Assembly: GCF_020921035.1 (NCBI RefSeq)
Contig: NC_063151.1
Location: forward strand, 7,936,001-8,000,000
Direction: 5' to 3'
Source: Rhodamnia argentea
Taxonomy: Eukaryota; Streptophyta; Magnoliopsida; Myrtales; Myrtaceae
DNA: 64,000 nucleotides
Part shown: positions 1-12,218 of the stretch, in pieces
Position numbering within the stretch: the first letter of the stretch is position 1
Layout: every line of letters starts with the position of its first letter
Position numbers and translations under genes: made by a program
Notes under the pieces: model-generated
Seen by the model: the letters and a program-made list of their open reading frames with translations, nothing else
The model's database searches: none
What the model was told of the DNA's origin: nothing

Positions 1-87
1 TCATACAATTTAAAAGTGCTTCATCCCTACTTCAGAAATCTAAGTGTCAATATGTGGTCATGGGTACCAAGAGGTGCCTACTTCTAT

Positions 88-135
88 ATGCAGATATGAC
101 AATATCGAAGACATGCAGATATGACAATATCGAAG
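88..135. repeat. 25-bp tandem duplication
   Basis: A 23-base unit beginning ATGCAGATATGACA occurs twice in direct orientation at a 25-bp spacing (88-110 and 113-135). The rest of 1-776 shows nothing I can name. It is most likely the next intron of the molybdenum-cofactor sulfurase gene, because a consensus donor (GTAAGT on the minus strand) lies at 776. Confidence 0.8.
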
Positions 136-776
136 GGATATTTAGATAAAACTATAAACAAATTATAGTTCCATGAACACATGGGCTCATTTCTTTGTAC
201 TTGCAGGGTTTATTATTTCAATGGATTTAGAATTTATATTTTATTAAAGAACATTTCCTTACCAAAAAAAAAAAAAAAGAACATTCCGAGCAGTAGAGTG
301 GTTAAGGAAACATCATCACGTGCGCAAAGAAATTTTACTCCATAAATCTGTGAATTCTCCTGGCAATCAAAGTCAACTTTATCAAGAATGATAAAAACAA
401 AAATTCTTGAAGAATGGTGGAGGAGAGACACCAGCCCCTTCAAATATGTGGAAGTTGGCCCAGAAATCAAAGTCTGCATGGAGGGCTTATGTACCACACA
501 GTACACATATAATTGTGTTTCCTCAGTGGAAGACAAGAACAAACTCAACAAAAACTCTTAATTTCATGGTTATTAAAATATATTCAAGGTACCGATCCAA
601 AATATAAGAAGGTGTTTAAGTCTCTGGAAGCATAATATCACGGAATAGTCCAATTCAAATGGCTCATCGCAGATCAAACTATAGGTGGAATGAAGTGTCT
701 TGCCAAAAGTTAAAATTTGGATTGAAGAATTTCTAACGCCATTCCTTCATGATAACTTCATCCCTGAGCAACTTAC

Positions 777-3700
777 TTTCATGTATTATGAGAGCACCAA
801 GTCCTGTTGGATAGCCAAATAACTGAAAAAGACGCAGAAAGATGACGGGATCAGATGAGTGAAGGTCTCTTTAAAGCCCAACAAGATCCAGTAAATATAC
901 CTTGTAGAATGATAGGACAACAAAATCAGCAGGACATTTAGATAAATCTAGTTTTCTGGTAGCACATCCTTTTGCAGCATCAATCAAAACCATCCATTTG
1001 CCCCTGGCACAGCATAAGAGAATAAACATGAAAATCAATTATTCAGCAAACTACTCTATATAGCTCCATGTTCAACTTCTAACAGTGAAACTTCATACTA
1101 ATCACCCATTCTTCAGAAAACTCATTTCTTTATTCTTTCTAGTACCCAACAGATCATGGGAAGTGAAGCCGACTGAGCCGAAGCCCAGCCAGTTGTCAAG
1201 AGGCCAAAAGTATAGTTTTGTCTGAAAATCTTCCATCTGGTGAGGCTAAGAGACCAACAAGGAAGTAAGAATGACATATTGATTACAAAGACTGAGCACA
1301 AGGAACTCATGATGCTAACCTAAAGGTTAGATCAATATGATTTTACATATAAACCTGTGAAAATGAGAGTCTTCCAGTACTCTTTCTGAATCTTCCTTAA
1401 TAATCCTAACCAAGTCAAGGTTGAACCTCACCCCTGAGAAATTACATTCTGAAGGCATGGCAAACAAGCTGTAAGCAGCTCCTGCAAATTAAAGAACTAC
1501 TCAACAGATAGTTCGATAATGCTTGCTTGCTTGATTTCTAAAGCAAATTCATATCATATATATGTGCAACAAATATAAGTCATAGTCTACAAAAGAAACT
1601 AGAAACACTCACTGGGTTATCTGCTTATAACTGTAGTTCACATTGAATCGTAAATATAAATCAAAGAAATGGCCATACAAGCTGAAAACTGACAATGCCT
1701 TGGCAAGTAAAAATTGTATTTGATAGGAACCACAAAATTTTCCTTCAAAAGAAACAGTCAGTACAATATCTTCATCATTAATGACTGTCAAGTGTTAATC
1801 AATTGTAGTGATTAGCCCAGTCACAATCATGAAAGACAAAAAGCCTTTCCAAAACTTCTCACATTTGCCAGCAAATTATCAAATGGCAAAAGCCAGAGGA
1901 GTGGCAAACAGACCCAGAACTAAGTGATATAATGGAGGAAAAGGGAGCGTCCACATCCTTGGCAACTGTTTACAAGAAATCCCGTTGACTAATGGATCAG
2001 TGACAGGAAAAACACATCCGCACAAGCGAAGCACCAGGAGACAATGACAATACGATAAAAAGATCCAGTCCTAGAGCACATCACACACCACCAACAGTGC
2101 AAGCAGATACTTAAATATTTCTAAACTCGCTGTAGTGAAAAATATCAACCTCACTCGGGATAAATCAATCAGAGCAATCATGGATACAGAAGTATGGACA
2201 CTATCAAATTTTGCTTTTGATTAATTCCAAACAAACAGGCCTTAGCAGCTCGACTCAGAATTACCTGCAGGTTCATCATCTGTAAAGGACCTCCTCTTCA
2301 GTGGATGTCGTGAAATCTTCACCGGACTTCTTCTGTCATGCACATATTCCTCAATATCTACTGCACATGCTGCAGCTCCTTTCTCCAAAGCATATCTAAA
2401 CGATTATGAAGGTAATGCATGTCGAAACTGGATTTTGTCATCTATGCAAGCATATTAAACTTTGTGGTGTCTATCTGACGTTCCAAGTTGTGACAATATG
2501 CCAAGTGGAGAAACTTTTAATGTAGCAATAATCGTATATGGTGCCTAGGTATTGATAAATGATACCCCACCAAAGACTTGCTACTAGTCCGGAGTCCACA
2601 ATGGCACAACTTAAAACCAGAGAAAAACATTAAGAGTACTATGTGATCAATCATCGCGCCTCTCATATATTCAATAGAAGTTTTGGCTGATACACAATCC
2701 AATTATCACACTTTCAAAGCTTCTGCTTGTTTTCTGGCTGCTAGGCAAATTGATGCTCTGCCAAAGTTATTTTTTGTGATTTTCTTTTATTAGTTTAGAG
2801 CGCTAGCATTCATTCTTGTGGATTTGTCATCTTTCGTCATGGAAACTTCTAGTTTATGGTTGTCATGTGGAGCACTAGCATATATTCTTGTAGATGATTT
2901 CTCTATCATCATGCAGAGCACTAGCATCCATCCGCGTGGATAGTTCTTCTTTCTTTTGTCACTTAGGAGCCGTAGTCAGATAATGATGACAGAGATTTCC
3001 CAACCATTCGGCAGGTTCTCCCTCCCTCTCTTTGTCTTCTTCTCGCTGCTTTTCTCCAACTATAAATATTTGAGAGTTTGCATTTATAGCTTCACCAATA
3101 AATATTTCACTAATTGGAGAATTGCTCAATTTTAGAAATGACTAGCAGAAATGGCAATGTCTCCATTTTCTTTTCTCTGAAGGATGGGCATCCATTAATT
3201 TGAGCCAAAAGGGGATCCTTTCTTTTCTTTACCCGCAAGGGATGGCCCTTTCCAGGTGGAGTAACGGATCTCCATCTTGAAAGTCTACCCAGCAGATAGA
3301 AGTTTCAGTGCTTATCCAAACTGAAGACTCAACTTCGTGGTGAAGTGCTTCAAGTAGAATCCAATCCCATCCTAGCAGTCAAACTACTTCCCCACTCATT
3401 CACCTGGGTCTAAAGCTAGAATGCCTTTATAGAGGAGGCTAGTATTTTCAAAGCCCAGTTGCAGCCTCTACAGTGGTAAGTGCGCTGCGCAAATAAATGA
3501 TACAAGACCTGCAACAGAACACCCCCCTCTCTTCCAAACAAACACACAAAAATAAGGAGATAAAATAAGAAAGCAGGACCACTATCCATTTGTCGAAGAA
3601 TTAGGAGAAAATCTTGGGATATGAGATCAATTTGTTTCCCTTTATTTCTTAACTCAGAATTAGGAAGTAGGAAATCTTTTCCTTTTTCTGCTTCCATTTT

Positions 3701-6126
3701 CTTGCTATTTCCTAGCTGTCCTAGGCTCCATTATATCTTATGTTCTATGTAAGAATTATGAGCAATAAGAAACAAAAGAAACTACTTTTCTTCTCTAAAA
3801 TCCGCATGTATCAAAGCTGAGGTTTTGAATCCAGCTCCTACTATGGTGAAAAGGGCGATGACCGGAACTATAAAGGACACTGGTTCTTCAAGTGTCATGC
3901 CAGAGAACAACCCAACTGATCTCTCTGGACAATCGAGCAATAGTAGAGAGCAATTCTCCCAGAAATCCAACCTACTAGTAACAGTTCACCGATTGAGACA
4001 ATCAGTGAAACTAAGAATCGACGGCATAGGGAAGTTAGGCCACTTGACAGGCAAGGTTAAGGAACCAGCAAAAAGCAATCGTATTGGAAGACTCGGAGAC
4101 TCCTTAGCAATTGCCTAGCCGATCAATTCTATGGAGCAAGCAATTGGAAAACTGCACCTATTCCTTCTGACCTCCAAAGATGCGTGGGACATTGTGAGAG
4201 AAATATAGTCAGATTGGAGAATTCTTCTCAGATCTTTGAACTAAAGACAAAGCTATGGAAATCAAAGCAAGGAGATAGTGAGGTCACTGTTTACTACAAT
4301 GAAATGGTGACCTTGTGGCAGGAATTAGATCAGTGCTATGATGATACAAGGGAGAGTTCGACTGATTGCGAGAGAATTGAAGAGAAGAGAGAATGATAGA
4401 GTATACATGTTTCTAGTAGTCCTTAATCGAAGCTTCAATGAGGTGAGAGGCAGAATCCTTGCTCAAAAAGCTCTCCCATCCATCTGAGAGGCTTTCTCTA
4501 AGGTTAGAAGAGAGGAATCTCGGAGGCAAATCGGTAAAAGATCACTATTGTTTTATTCAACTATATGATACTGAGGCTGTCAATATCACAATTGTTATCT
4601 ATGTAATCAAAGAAGCACCAACAAGAATATTGGTAACAGGATTTTACTTGATAAGCGCCCCCCCTCTTTTATGTCCCATTTCAATACGAAATCACGAAAT
4701 GCCTATGACGTAGGAAATCGCATGTATGAACAACGAAAAATGTTATTGGAGCAAAGTGCAGTAAAGATAAAAACAGTACAAAGTGATAGGATACTCTCTG
4801 ATTCCAAGGACACTATTATGGTTTTCCATCGTGTACATGAAACAGCTTTGGTGGCTCCAAGGAAATGCTTCTCCAACCAGTTTCAAAGCTGCTGTTGCAC
4901 CAGAAGTGAATATGCATCTATAGTATTTAGGAGATGCATTGCAGTACTCAAGCACCTATCCTCCACAATAAACCAACATGAGTATTGGGTGAAGAGGCCT
5001 TCAAAAATCAATTGAACCAGGAAAAAGTGCAGCTTGGCTAAATATACAGTACCTGTTGCCGAGCTTCTTGTACAATGTCAGCTGTTGCCATGCTCGAATC
5101 GCTTTGGCTATCTACATCGTACTTAAGGAACTCATATCAGTCAAACCCAATATATAATCGACACGTCCCCTTCACATCAAAGACGGGGAAGAAAATCCTA
5201 TAATAGGTCAATTGAGTTCTTGGTGATTCAATTGCCATAAATACCAAGACAACCTAAAGAACTACTGAAGTCCAAATGAAAGGATAGCTTGCTCCTATGA
5301 TAGCAGTGATAAAAAGAGACTCTGATCATCAAAGAGTAGAAAAGGAGTGCTATCACTACCATCAATTCAAACTCGATCCTTTAAACAGCCACGATCATGC
5401 TTTTCGTAACATCAGCTTCCCCAGTTGACACCTTTCCAATAGGTGAAGAAAAGGTTGTCTTAAAATTATTTGAACTGTCTGATCACTCAAATAAATGGCC
5501 AAAGCTCCATTAGAAGTTGTTACTCGCACTACTTTGAACCACTGCCCATCTCTAACTCCCTAAAACCAGTGCTAAGGAGTAATCGCCCCATAACCAATCA
5601 GATTGTAAGTAAATGCCTGCATATCAAACACGTGATCGCTTTTCCCTTGGACTTAGTTTTAATCGTCATCACCAATTTAATCATCAGCCAATCCAGCCAG
5701 GAGGTCCAATCCATAAAAGACCAACTCATGAGGCTTATGTAGGGAGGCAGAAGAAAAACAAAAACAAAGAAGCAAAATCACATGCGGGAATTAGCAGAGA
5801 GGGATACGAGGATTTCCATAAACATTCGTAGTCAGTTGCCGGAATACCGCTTCCATCTGCAGCTCCGAGTACAACGTCGCACCAGCGTGATCCAAGTAGA
5901 CGGAACCTATCATTCCATCGGAAGAAGGAGAGTGAACAAAACGAAAGAGAAAGGAGGACAGGACAAGTACAAAGGTGAAGGAGCAGAGAGCGAGCGTGGC
6001 ACCATCCAATCGCTTGAACTCGGAAGCTCGAATCTGATCGACGGACTTGGGGCCGTTGGGATAGCCATAGTCGTCGCCGAATTCTTTCAGGAATTCTTCC
6101 TTGTCTTGGTCAAGCTCCATCGCCAT
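777..6126 (-). CDS. ABA3: Molybdenum cofactor sulfurase, N-terminal (NifS-like) part, gene runs off left edge
   Basis: The product belongs to the family that sulfurates the molybdenum cofactor of aldehyde oxidase and xanthine dehydrogenase, which is needed for abscisic acid synthesis. I read eight coding exons on the minus strand: 6126-6003, 5906-5808, 5111-5053, 4955-4795, 2395-2265, 1481-1355, 1003-901 and 822-777. All junctions are GT-AG and keep phase, giving 283 residues. Family signatures are YLDHAGATLYSELQ, FTSGATAALKLVGEAFPWSH, YTMENHNSVLGIRE, AMPSECNFSG and DFVVLSFYK followed by LFGYPTGLGAL. The Lys of SFYK (about residue 268) is the expected pyridoxal-phosphate lysine. The family is about 800 residues long, so the rest of the desulfurase domain and the MOSC-type C-terminus lie left of the window. 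Two in-frame ATGs (6126 and 6120) are possible starts. The 2.4-kb intron 2396-4794 carries a Copia remnant. I see no break in the visible part, so I treat the gene as intact but partial. Confidence 0.9.
3967..4530 (+). mobile_element. Degenerate Copia-type gag fragment inside a sulfurase intron
   Basis: The plus strand encodes pieces of a Ty1/Copia retrotransposon gag (UBN2/retrotran_gag_2 type), antisense to the host gene. Recognisable pieces in order are LRQSVKLRIDGIGKLGHLTG, SKDAWDIVRE, SSQIFELKTKLW, YYNEMVTLWQELDQ, and FNEVRGRILAQKALPS followed by AFSKVRREES. They lie in different reading frames and are separated by several stops, so the copy is dead. Related leader sequence may begin near 3825. 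I found no pol domains and no paired LTRs. The fragment sits within the 2396-4794 intron of the sulfurase gene. Confidence 0.8.
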
Positions 6127-7630
6127 TGCTGTCTGCCCGGTGACGGATTCTGCTTCTGGAGAGAAGGCAGAATTGAATCTCGGAATTTGCCTCCGAATCT
6201 TTGATAAGTAGGGAAGGTGGGCTTGGGCTTCGTGTCTGTTCTGTTCACGGGAGATCTTGACTGTAATGAAGTCAGCCCATCCATAGAGCCCAACAACCAC
6301 CTAGTAGAAAAGGCCTGCTCGCGAGTTAATCCAATGATAGCTCATCCTGGTTTCTGCCTCTTCTTTTCACATCAAACATTTGTGTGGGTGTGTGTGGATA
6401 TTTCATGGTTCGGATCATGTTTTCACATTTCGACATTAAACTTTTGAATTTGACTTTTTAACATATACAATCTTCCTGTGTTTGTCCTTCTACCGGTCCA
6501 TCCTATAAGAATTAGACTCTAATGAGTTTCGATTTTCCTTTAACTCTAAGATAGCGTATGTATTTATAAAGTTTTTCTAGGAACCGTTAAGATAAATACA
6601 TGATATAAGAATGGACTAATTGAAAATATTTTGAATTAGTCCTTCACAGTATTAACTACATGAGATAGTTACATTAACTATAGGTGTTATCATCCTTAAC
6701 ACATCCATTATCGATTGTGTCGTAATTGCAAGTTGGCTTTAATGAATTATCAGCCTATGTTTTCGAACGTGAGGAGTTCACCGTGGGTAAATTCACATAA
6801 GATGGTGGCCAATTAATCGAAATAATACTTGGTAAATGATGAAAGTAGCTTCATAGTGTTTCAGTACAAGATGATTGGCTTTTTATGAATCACACAAGAC
6901 AATTATACTAAATGGTACTTTACTAATGTACTGTCCCAGGAGAATGCTGGCCACGTTCTAGCTATAATCTTCTAGAAGACGTGCATATGCAATTGAAAAG
7001 AACGTGACATGGCAAAAGTGGGGCTTGAATGGGGAGGGACGACATTTATCACCGCAATTAGTAGGGGAGTGGTAGAATGTCTAAGCGGACAGGTCCCATT
7101 CATCTCCTTTCTTCTACCTAAAATCCTGCATTCATGATGGGGGATACCATCTCCCTTTCTCTATTTTCTGAGCTGAAGTGCCATGACTGTTTGGCCACGT
7201 ATCACCCACCTCCCTTTTTGACTTTTGAAAGAGATTGCACCACCATGAGCAGTGGTTGCATAGACTCAAGAAGCTACAGAGAGAGAGAGCTAGCTGGTCA
7301 GTCGCTCTTGTTGTATGTAGTAGCTGCACTTGCTAGAAAACCCTAGCAGAGAGGAAAAGGGATTCCATGTTTATGAGCCGAGCCACCATCGATGTGAAAC
7401 GAGCAGGACATGAAGGAGACAGGTCGTTGATAAGCCAACTTGCGACCGACCAAATCTTCAGGTCAATCATGTTGAGGGAGAGTTCGAGTTTGGTTGTGAA
7501 GTTTGTCTTTAGAATAATCATTTTATAAACCGACATGTTCGAAAGTCTCAAAGCTCAACCCCCATCAATAATTTCGACTGGAGCTTCCCCACTTTAGCCC
7601 TCTCTCCGCTCCAAAGGACACTGACATATT
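6127..7630. other. Intergenic, upstream of sulfurase gene
   Basis: This holds the 5' flank of the sulfurase gene and AT-rich spacer. No coding sequence is convincing. Short open frames near 7130-7350 on both strands are uninformative. The 6500-6900 stretch has the look of an old LTR, but I cannot find a partner. Confidence 0.5.
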
Positions 7631-7639
7631 CGAAGTCTC

Positions 7640-8240
7640 TCCCCCTTCCCCTTTTCTTAGGCTGCTTTGGATTTCTATTTCATTTTCTTACTTTCCTCCC
7701 GTTTGGAGACTTTTCTCTTCCGATTTAGTCTAGATCTCGAAACTTTTCTCTTTCATTTTTGGGGAGATTTCTACCCAATCTAATTTAGATTTAAGATTTT
7801 CTGTGTATATTCTCGTCGGGCTTCGTTTGTGAACAAGTCCATTTTTGAAGAAAATCATAGAAACTTCATGAATGTTTCACTTTTGCGACTATCAAATCTA
7901 TGCTCGTTCAACTTTTTTACTTTACTTAGCGATGGTGTTGGGGACGCTAAACCTAGGCGCGCATCGCCGAAAGGCAAAGTCGTAGTAACAGATGAAGTTC
8001 TCGGTGTATGCTCATTACTAAAAACGAATTCGGTGATTAGCGGTCGATTATTATGAAGAAGTCATATAGGTGCTCTTTGAGCTTGTCACCCATAATCTTA
8101 TTTTGATAATTTCTCTTATTATCTAGAGCTTGTTTGTCTGGAATTTGTTTTGGTTTGAAGTTGAATTGTGATATTTCTCTTGTATTCCAAGGAAGCGAAT
8201 AAAATGGAACGTTATTTTCACAAAAAAAGTTAGGGGGCTC
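7640..8240 (+). repeat. Dispersed repeat, copy 1 (partner near 21.84-22.39 kb)
   Basis: This stretch aligns by eye with 21840-22395. Both contain CCGATTTAG-type sequence followed by TCTAGAT/TTTAGAC, then GGACGCTAAACCTAGGCGC versus GAGACACCAAACTTGGGCCC. Both then have GATGAAGTTCTCGGTGTATG versus GATGAAGATTTCGGCGTGTG followed by CTCATCACT-like sequence. Neither copy encodes a recognisable protein. The shared order of blocks over about 500 bp indicates one old transposable-element family of unknown class. Confidence 0.5.
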
Positions 8241-8249
8241 TATCACTCT

Positions 8250-10200
8250 CTCAAACATTATTCCAAATTGACTGAAAAAAAAAACATTATTTCACTTCCT
8301 TGGACTTTTCGTATCAATACATAGGTTGCGATTTTCTTCGAATGGGCCTCCACTGTCCTGGCCAAATTTAGCAAAAGAAACATGATGCGATATTATGACA
8401 TTCACGCAGCATCTTTGTGTGACATTGCCCAGCGTTTGAAGCGGGAAATGCTAAGACGAATGTTAAGAAAGAACTACTCTACATGTGCTTCTAGGAAACC
8501 CGGGAGCAAGAGCAACAAAGGAATGGGTACTTTACCTAATTTTGAGCTGTATTAAAAGGCAAAAGAACCATTCTGGGTTGATTAGAGGCTTCCCCCTACA
8601 ACTAATTTAAGCCAGTTTTGGCAACTTAAATTCCCCCTAGGCATGTCGTGGCCAATGCATTAGGAAGCCACCGATTCCAGTATTTGAAAGAACGCGTTGT
8701 ATCCAATTATCGCCGCCGGCATTTCGACGAGGAAATTGGATCAGGGTTAGAAGTGAACAAACGATTGTAGACTTTGAGTCACGATACAGAGAGAGGGGCC
8801 ACGACTTTGACAGGATGTCTGTCATTCATGGGGGTGAGTGGTTTCTTACGTCCATAGGAATGCCTGCTCGTGACCCCCATTTCCCAATTTTTCTCCCACC
8901 ACATGTTTATCCAATAGAAGCATGTGAAGACGGTAGCTCTTGTTCCTATTCCTCTGTCATGTCCGTTTTGACTTTCATGGAGGTCCTAATAAGTGTGAAG
9001 CTGCTAACACTTTGATTCTTTCATTACCGGGCTTCAGAAGAGCGCTCAAAAGACCGTATAAACGAAGACCATTTCCATTTGGGCATGCTTCTCACCTCTT
9101 CATTTTGACATGGATGTGATAATTTGCAGCTATATGTTGCTCGTTACCCACAAATACTTGGACTTTATTTGTTCATATTTATTGTCAACATTCGGCAGTT
9201 CAAGGCGCGCATGACAACACTTCTGGGGTAGAATTTTACTCCAAAAGTGCTTCTCGAGCAAAAATCTGCTTAGTTACGCAACTTTATTTTTCTACTTCTA
9301 GAGCATCTTTTTTGTTTGGAGCCACTTGAAGAAGTAAATCTCTCTAGAAGTTAAATTAGAAGCAAGAAGTAGAAAAATCAACTTTTGACCAGAAGTAAGA
9401 ATCTTTATCTATGCCACAAGGCTAATAGATTTTTAAAGCAGAAGGGTTGCCACGTGCGCCCTAAATTATCGACATATATGAAAATAATCCCATGTCGATC
9501 TCTAAGAGCTTAAGTTTTAAACAAGAGGCGGTTTCGTACTCAACTTCAAGAAAGTATCAAGAGCTAGGATCTCAACGAGCCCAACTTCCTCTCACCCATT
9601 TTTGGAATTCTCTTCTTTATCCGTCCTAATTTCTTTCCACCGATCAAGTATCATTTTATTAGATCAGATAAGATATGATAGATGGACTTTCTGCATCTAT
9701 ACTTTGTTGGTCAAATTTTTTGAATATGACAGCTGGTATTGAAACATGCTATTTCTTTGTGCGTTTGGTGTTCATCGAATAGCAATTATTGCAAATGAGA
9801 ACCATACTTATTTTTTAATACGGAAAAACATAACTAGAGAAAAAGTAAAGAAATAGAACAAACAACTTGTGCTACCAATATTCCAAAAATATTTAGATCG
9901 ATGTAACAGTGCATGACCCTTACAATCATTCAAATTTTAGAGAATCTCAATCATATATATATATGATCAAGAATTCCAAGATCATGCATGGGCCTCAAAA
10001 TATGAAATTGCAATGAAATTTTGGATTTCTATTAGGAAGTTGCTAGCCTAACAGTTTGACAGTATTAGTTATTTCTAACCACAAGATCTCCCAATCAATT
10101 AATGTTTTATGTAAAACACGCGGTAATGATGTGTGGATATATGGTTAAGATTTGTACCGTTCCTAATAGTAATGTTATGAAAGCATTTCCCTTTTAAGGG
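8250..10200. other. Intergenic spacer
   Basis: AT-rich spacer with no gene I can support. Around 9220-9410 there is a loosely palindromic AGAAGTAGAAAAA-rich patch in which the same words occur on both strands, possibly another decayed inverted-repeat element. A short (AT)n run lies at 9953-9965. Confidence 0.45.
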
Positions 10201-10202
10201 GA

Positions 10203-10652
10203 GGGAAATTACCAAAAAAGTTATAAACTTATTGTTGTCAATTCAGCCTTAAATTTTTTTTGTCAATTCAGTTCTAAATCTTTTGTATTTGTGCTAATTC
10301 GGTCCATTTGGCCACGGCCCTAATGTGGACTTTTTTAATAATATTTTAATAATTTTTTGATTTTTTATGATATTTTTCCTTATCTTTTTGTCCTAAATTT
10401 TTTTTCCAAACCTAGACCAAGCAAGGGCCGCGGCGCCCTCGACGACACTGGGCAAGGGTTGGCGAAACAATTTAAAAAAAAGAAAAGAAAAAAATCATAA
10501 AGATTTCAATTCAAAAAATTATTCAAATATCATCAAAAAATATCCACGTTAGAGTCGACAATCCAAATGGACTGAATTGACACATTTTCAAAAGGTTTAG
10601 GATTGAATGACACTATTACAATAGATTTAGGACTTTTTTTGGTAAATCTCCC
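10203..10652. mobile_element. Inverted-repeat element, family 1, copy A
   Basis: The left end GGGAAATTACCAAAAAAG and the reverse complement of the right end (GGGAGATTTACCAAAAAAAG) match over more than 30 bases, continuing into TTCAGTCCTAAA-like sequence. The centre is AT-rich with a small GC-rich core near 10420-10460. There is no open reading frame. It behaves like a non-autonomous inverted-repeat transposon related to copies at 10846-11430 and 17843-18579. Confidence 0.7.
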
Positions 10653-10845
10653 AAACAAGAGGTGGTGTTAACAAGTGCCCTTAAATAGGACACTAGTCTG
10701 TTTTTTTTTTTTTTTTGTCAAAAAATAGGACACTAGTTAAGTTAAAATAAATTTGACCCTTTTTCAATGACTTTGAAACTTGAAGAAGCCCAAGTCACTT
10801 ACTTTAAAAAGAAATTTTTGCATTTCTACAACATACCTAGAAAGG

Positions 10846-11430
10846 AAAAATTACTATAAAAGTCCTAACCCTATTACAATTGTACCAATTTAGTTCTAAG
10901 TTTTTTTTTTTTTTTGCTTATTTAGTCCTAAATCTTTTACAATTATGCCAACTCAGTCCAACCAACGAATTCTGGCAAGTTGACGACATAATATTTTAAT
11001 ATTTTATTTTTATTTTTTTTTTCCTTTTCCTTTTCTTGTTTATTCTTTTTTCCTTCCCCTTCCCTCTTCTTCTTGAGTCGGTCGCCAGAACTCGATGACC
11101 GACTAGAGGGCCAACCAAGATCTCCCCTTGCTGGCCATCCCTCTAGCCGGTCGTCAAGGTATGGCAATAGCTGGAGGAAGAAGAGGGAAGGGGAAGATAA
11201 AAAAAAAAAGGAAAAATGTGGAAAGAGAAAGTAAAAAAATTCAAAAGAATATTAAAATATTATGTCGCCGGCCGGCCTGGGGTCCACATCAGCACTAGCC
11301 CACCAAAATTCCACATGGACCGAATTGACACAATTGCAAAAGGTTTATGACTGAATCGGTAAAAAAAATGTTTATGACTGAATTGATATAATTGCAATAG
11401 GTTTATGGTTTTTTTTTATATAATTTTCCC
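10846..11430. mobile_element. Inverted-repeat element, family 1, copy B
   Basis: Second copy, only about 200 bp from copy A. The left arm contains AAAGTCCTAACCCTATTACA and an ACTCAGTCCAACC word. The right arm carries the complementary ATTGCAATAGGTTTATG and ends in AATTTTCCC. The core (about 11080-11170) is GC-richer and contains GACCGACTAGAGGGCCAACC and a near-inverted GGTTGGCC-type partner. No protein is encoded. Confidence 0.7.
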
Positions 11431-12218
11431 TACTTATTTCGGAGGCATCGAAAGTAGGTGAATAATTTGGTGCTTTTTTTTTTTGGTCTTTCCAGACGTG
11501 AAATATATGTTGGTGTTCCATCATCTACACTGCATTGCACCTTCAAATGGCGCGTTCCAGATTCTAATATTTGTCGAAGTCACGAGTCAACATCAGATAT
11601 AATCGTGAAAATGGGTGCTGAGCTTCCGTCACTAAACTTCCATTTGAACGTGGCCGAAGCATTTCACTCTCAAAACTTACGCGTTAGACCGGAGTGATGC
11701 ACGTTTATTATACGAGAGAGCCACAATTATCGCGAGCAAGTTTGATTGTGGTTTTGATTCGAATGCGTTAACTTTTGGAATTTCCTCTAGTTTTGATCCC
11801 GCCGCGCATGCGTTTTTCGGGTCTCGGGATGGAATAAAGCGTGATGCTCTCAGCGATCGCATGCGATACGGACTGCCCGCAATATTCTCGCTTTGATAAG
11901 CAAAATCTAAGGGGGAGAGAGAGAGAGAAGAGGTGCATGCCCGTGCGGGAAACATCGTAGACTTTCTTACGAGAAAATCAGATGCCAATCTCACAATAAG
12001 ATGAGGTTTACCAATAATCGGGAAATTAAGGAAAACCGAAGTCCCAGGGACAGTTAACGCGAGATATTCCACGAAAAATGAAAATCCTATTTAGCAAATC
12101 CTTCGGTGGCTGAACCATCTAATGAACTCATGTGGTGATTCCATAGAAGGAAATGCTAAGTTCACATGGATCTGGGCAGGCCTTGTGGAGATGGAGGCAA
12201 TGTCTCTAGCTTTGAGGC
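11431..12218. other. Spacer downstream of CCT-domain gene
   Basis: No gene is supported. A 131-codon open frame on the minus strand (11677-12072) has no recognisable motif and lies in the 3' flank of the CCT gene. It may simply be transcribed 3' sequence. A short (GA)n run is at about 11918-11931. Confidence 0.4.

Noticed and set aside
777..900. Reading the sulfurase gene as truncated after LFGYPTGLGALIIHE
   Set aside because: A consensus donor (GTAAGT) follows exon 8 in a usable phase, so the simpler reading is an intron running off the window edge.
8637..9015. Two short open frames on opposite strands
   Set aside because: No domain, no splice support and overlapping antisense arrangement suggest chance.
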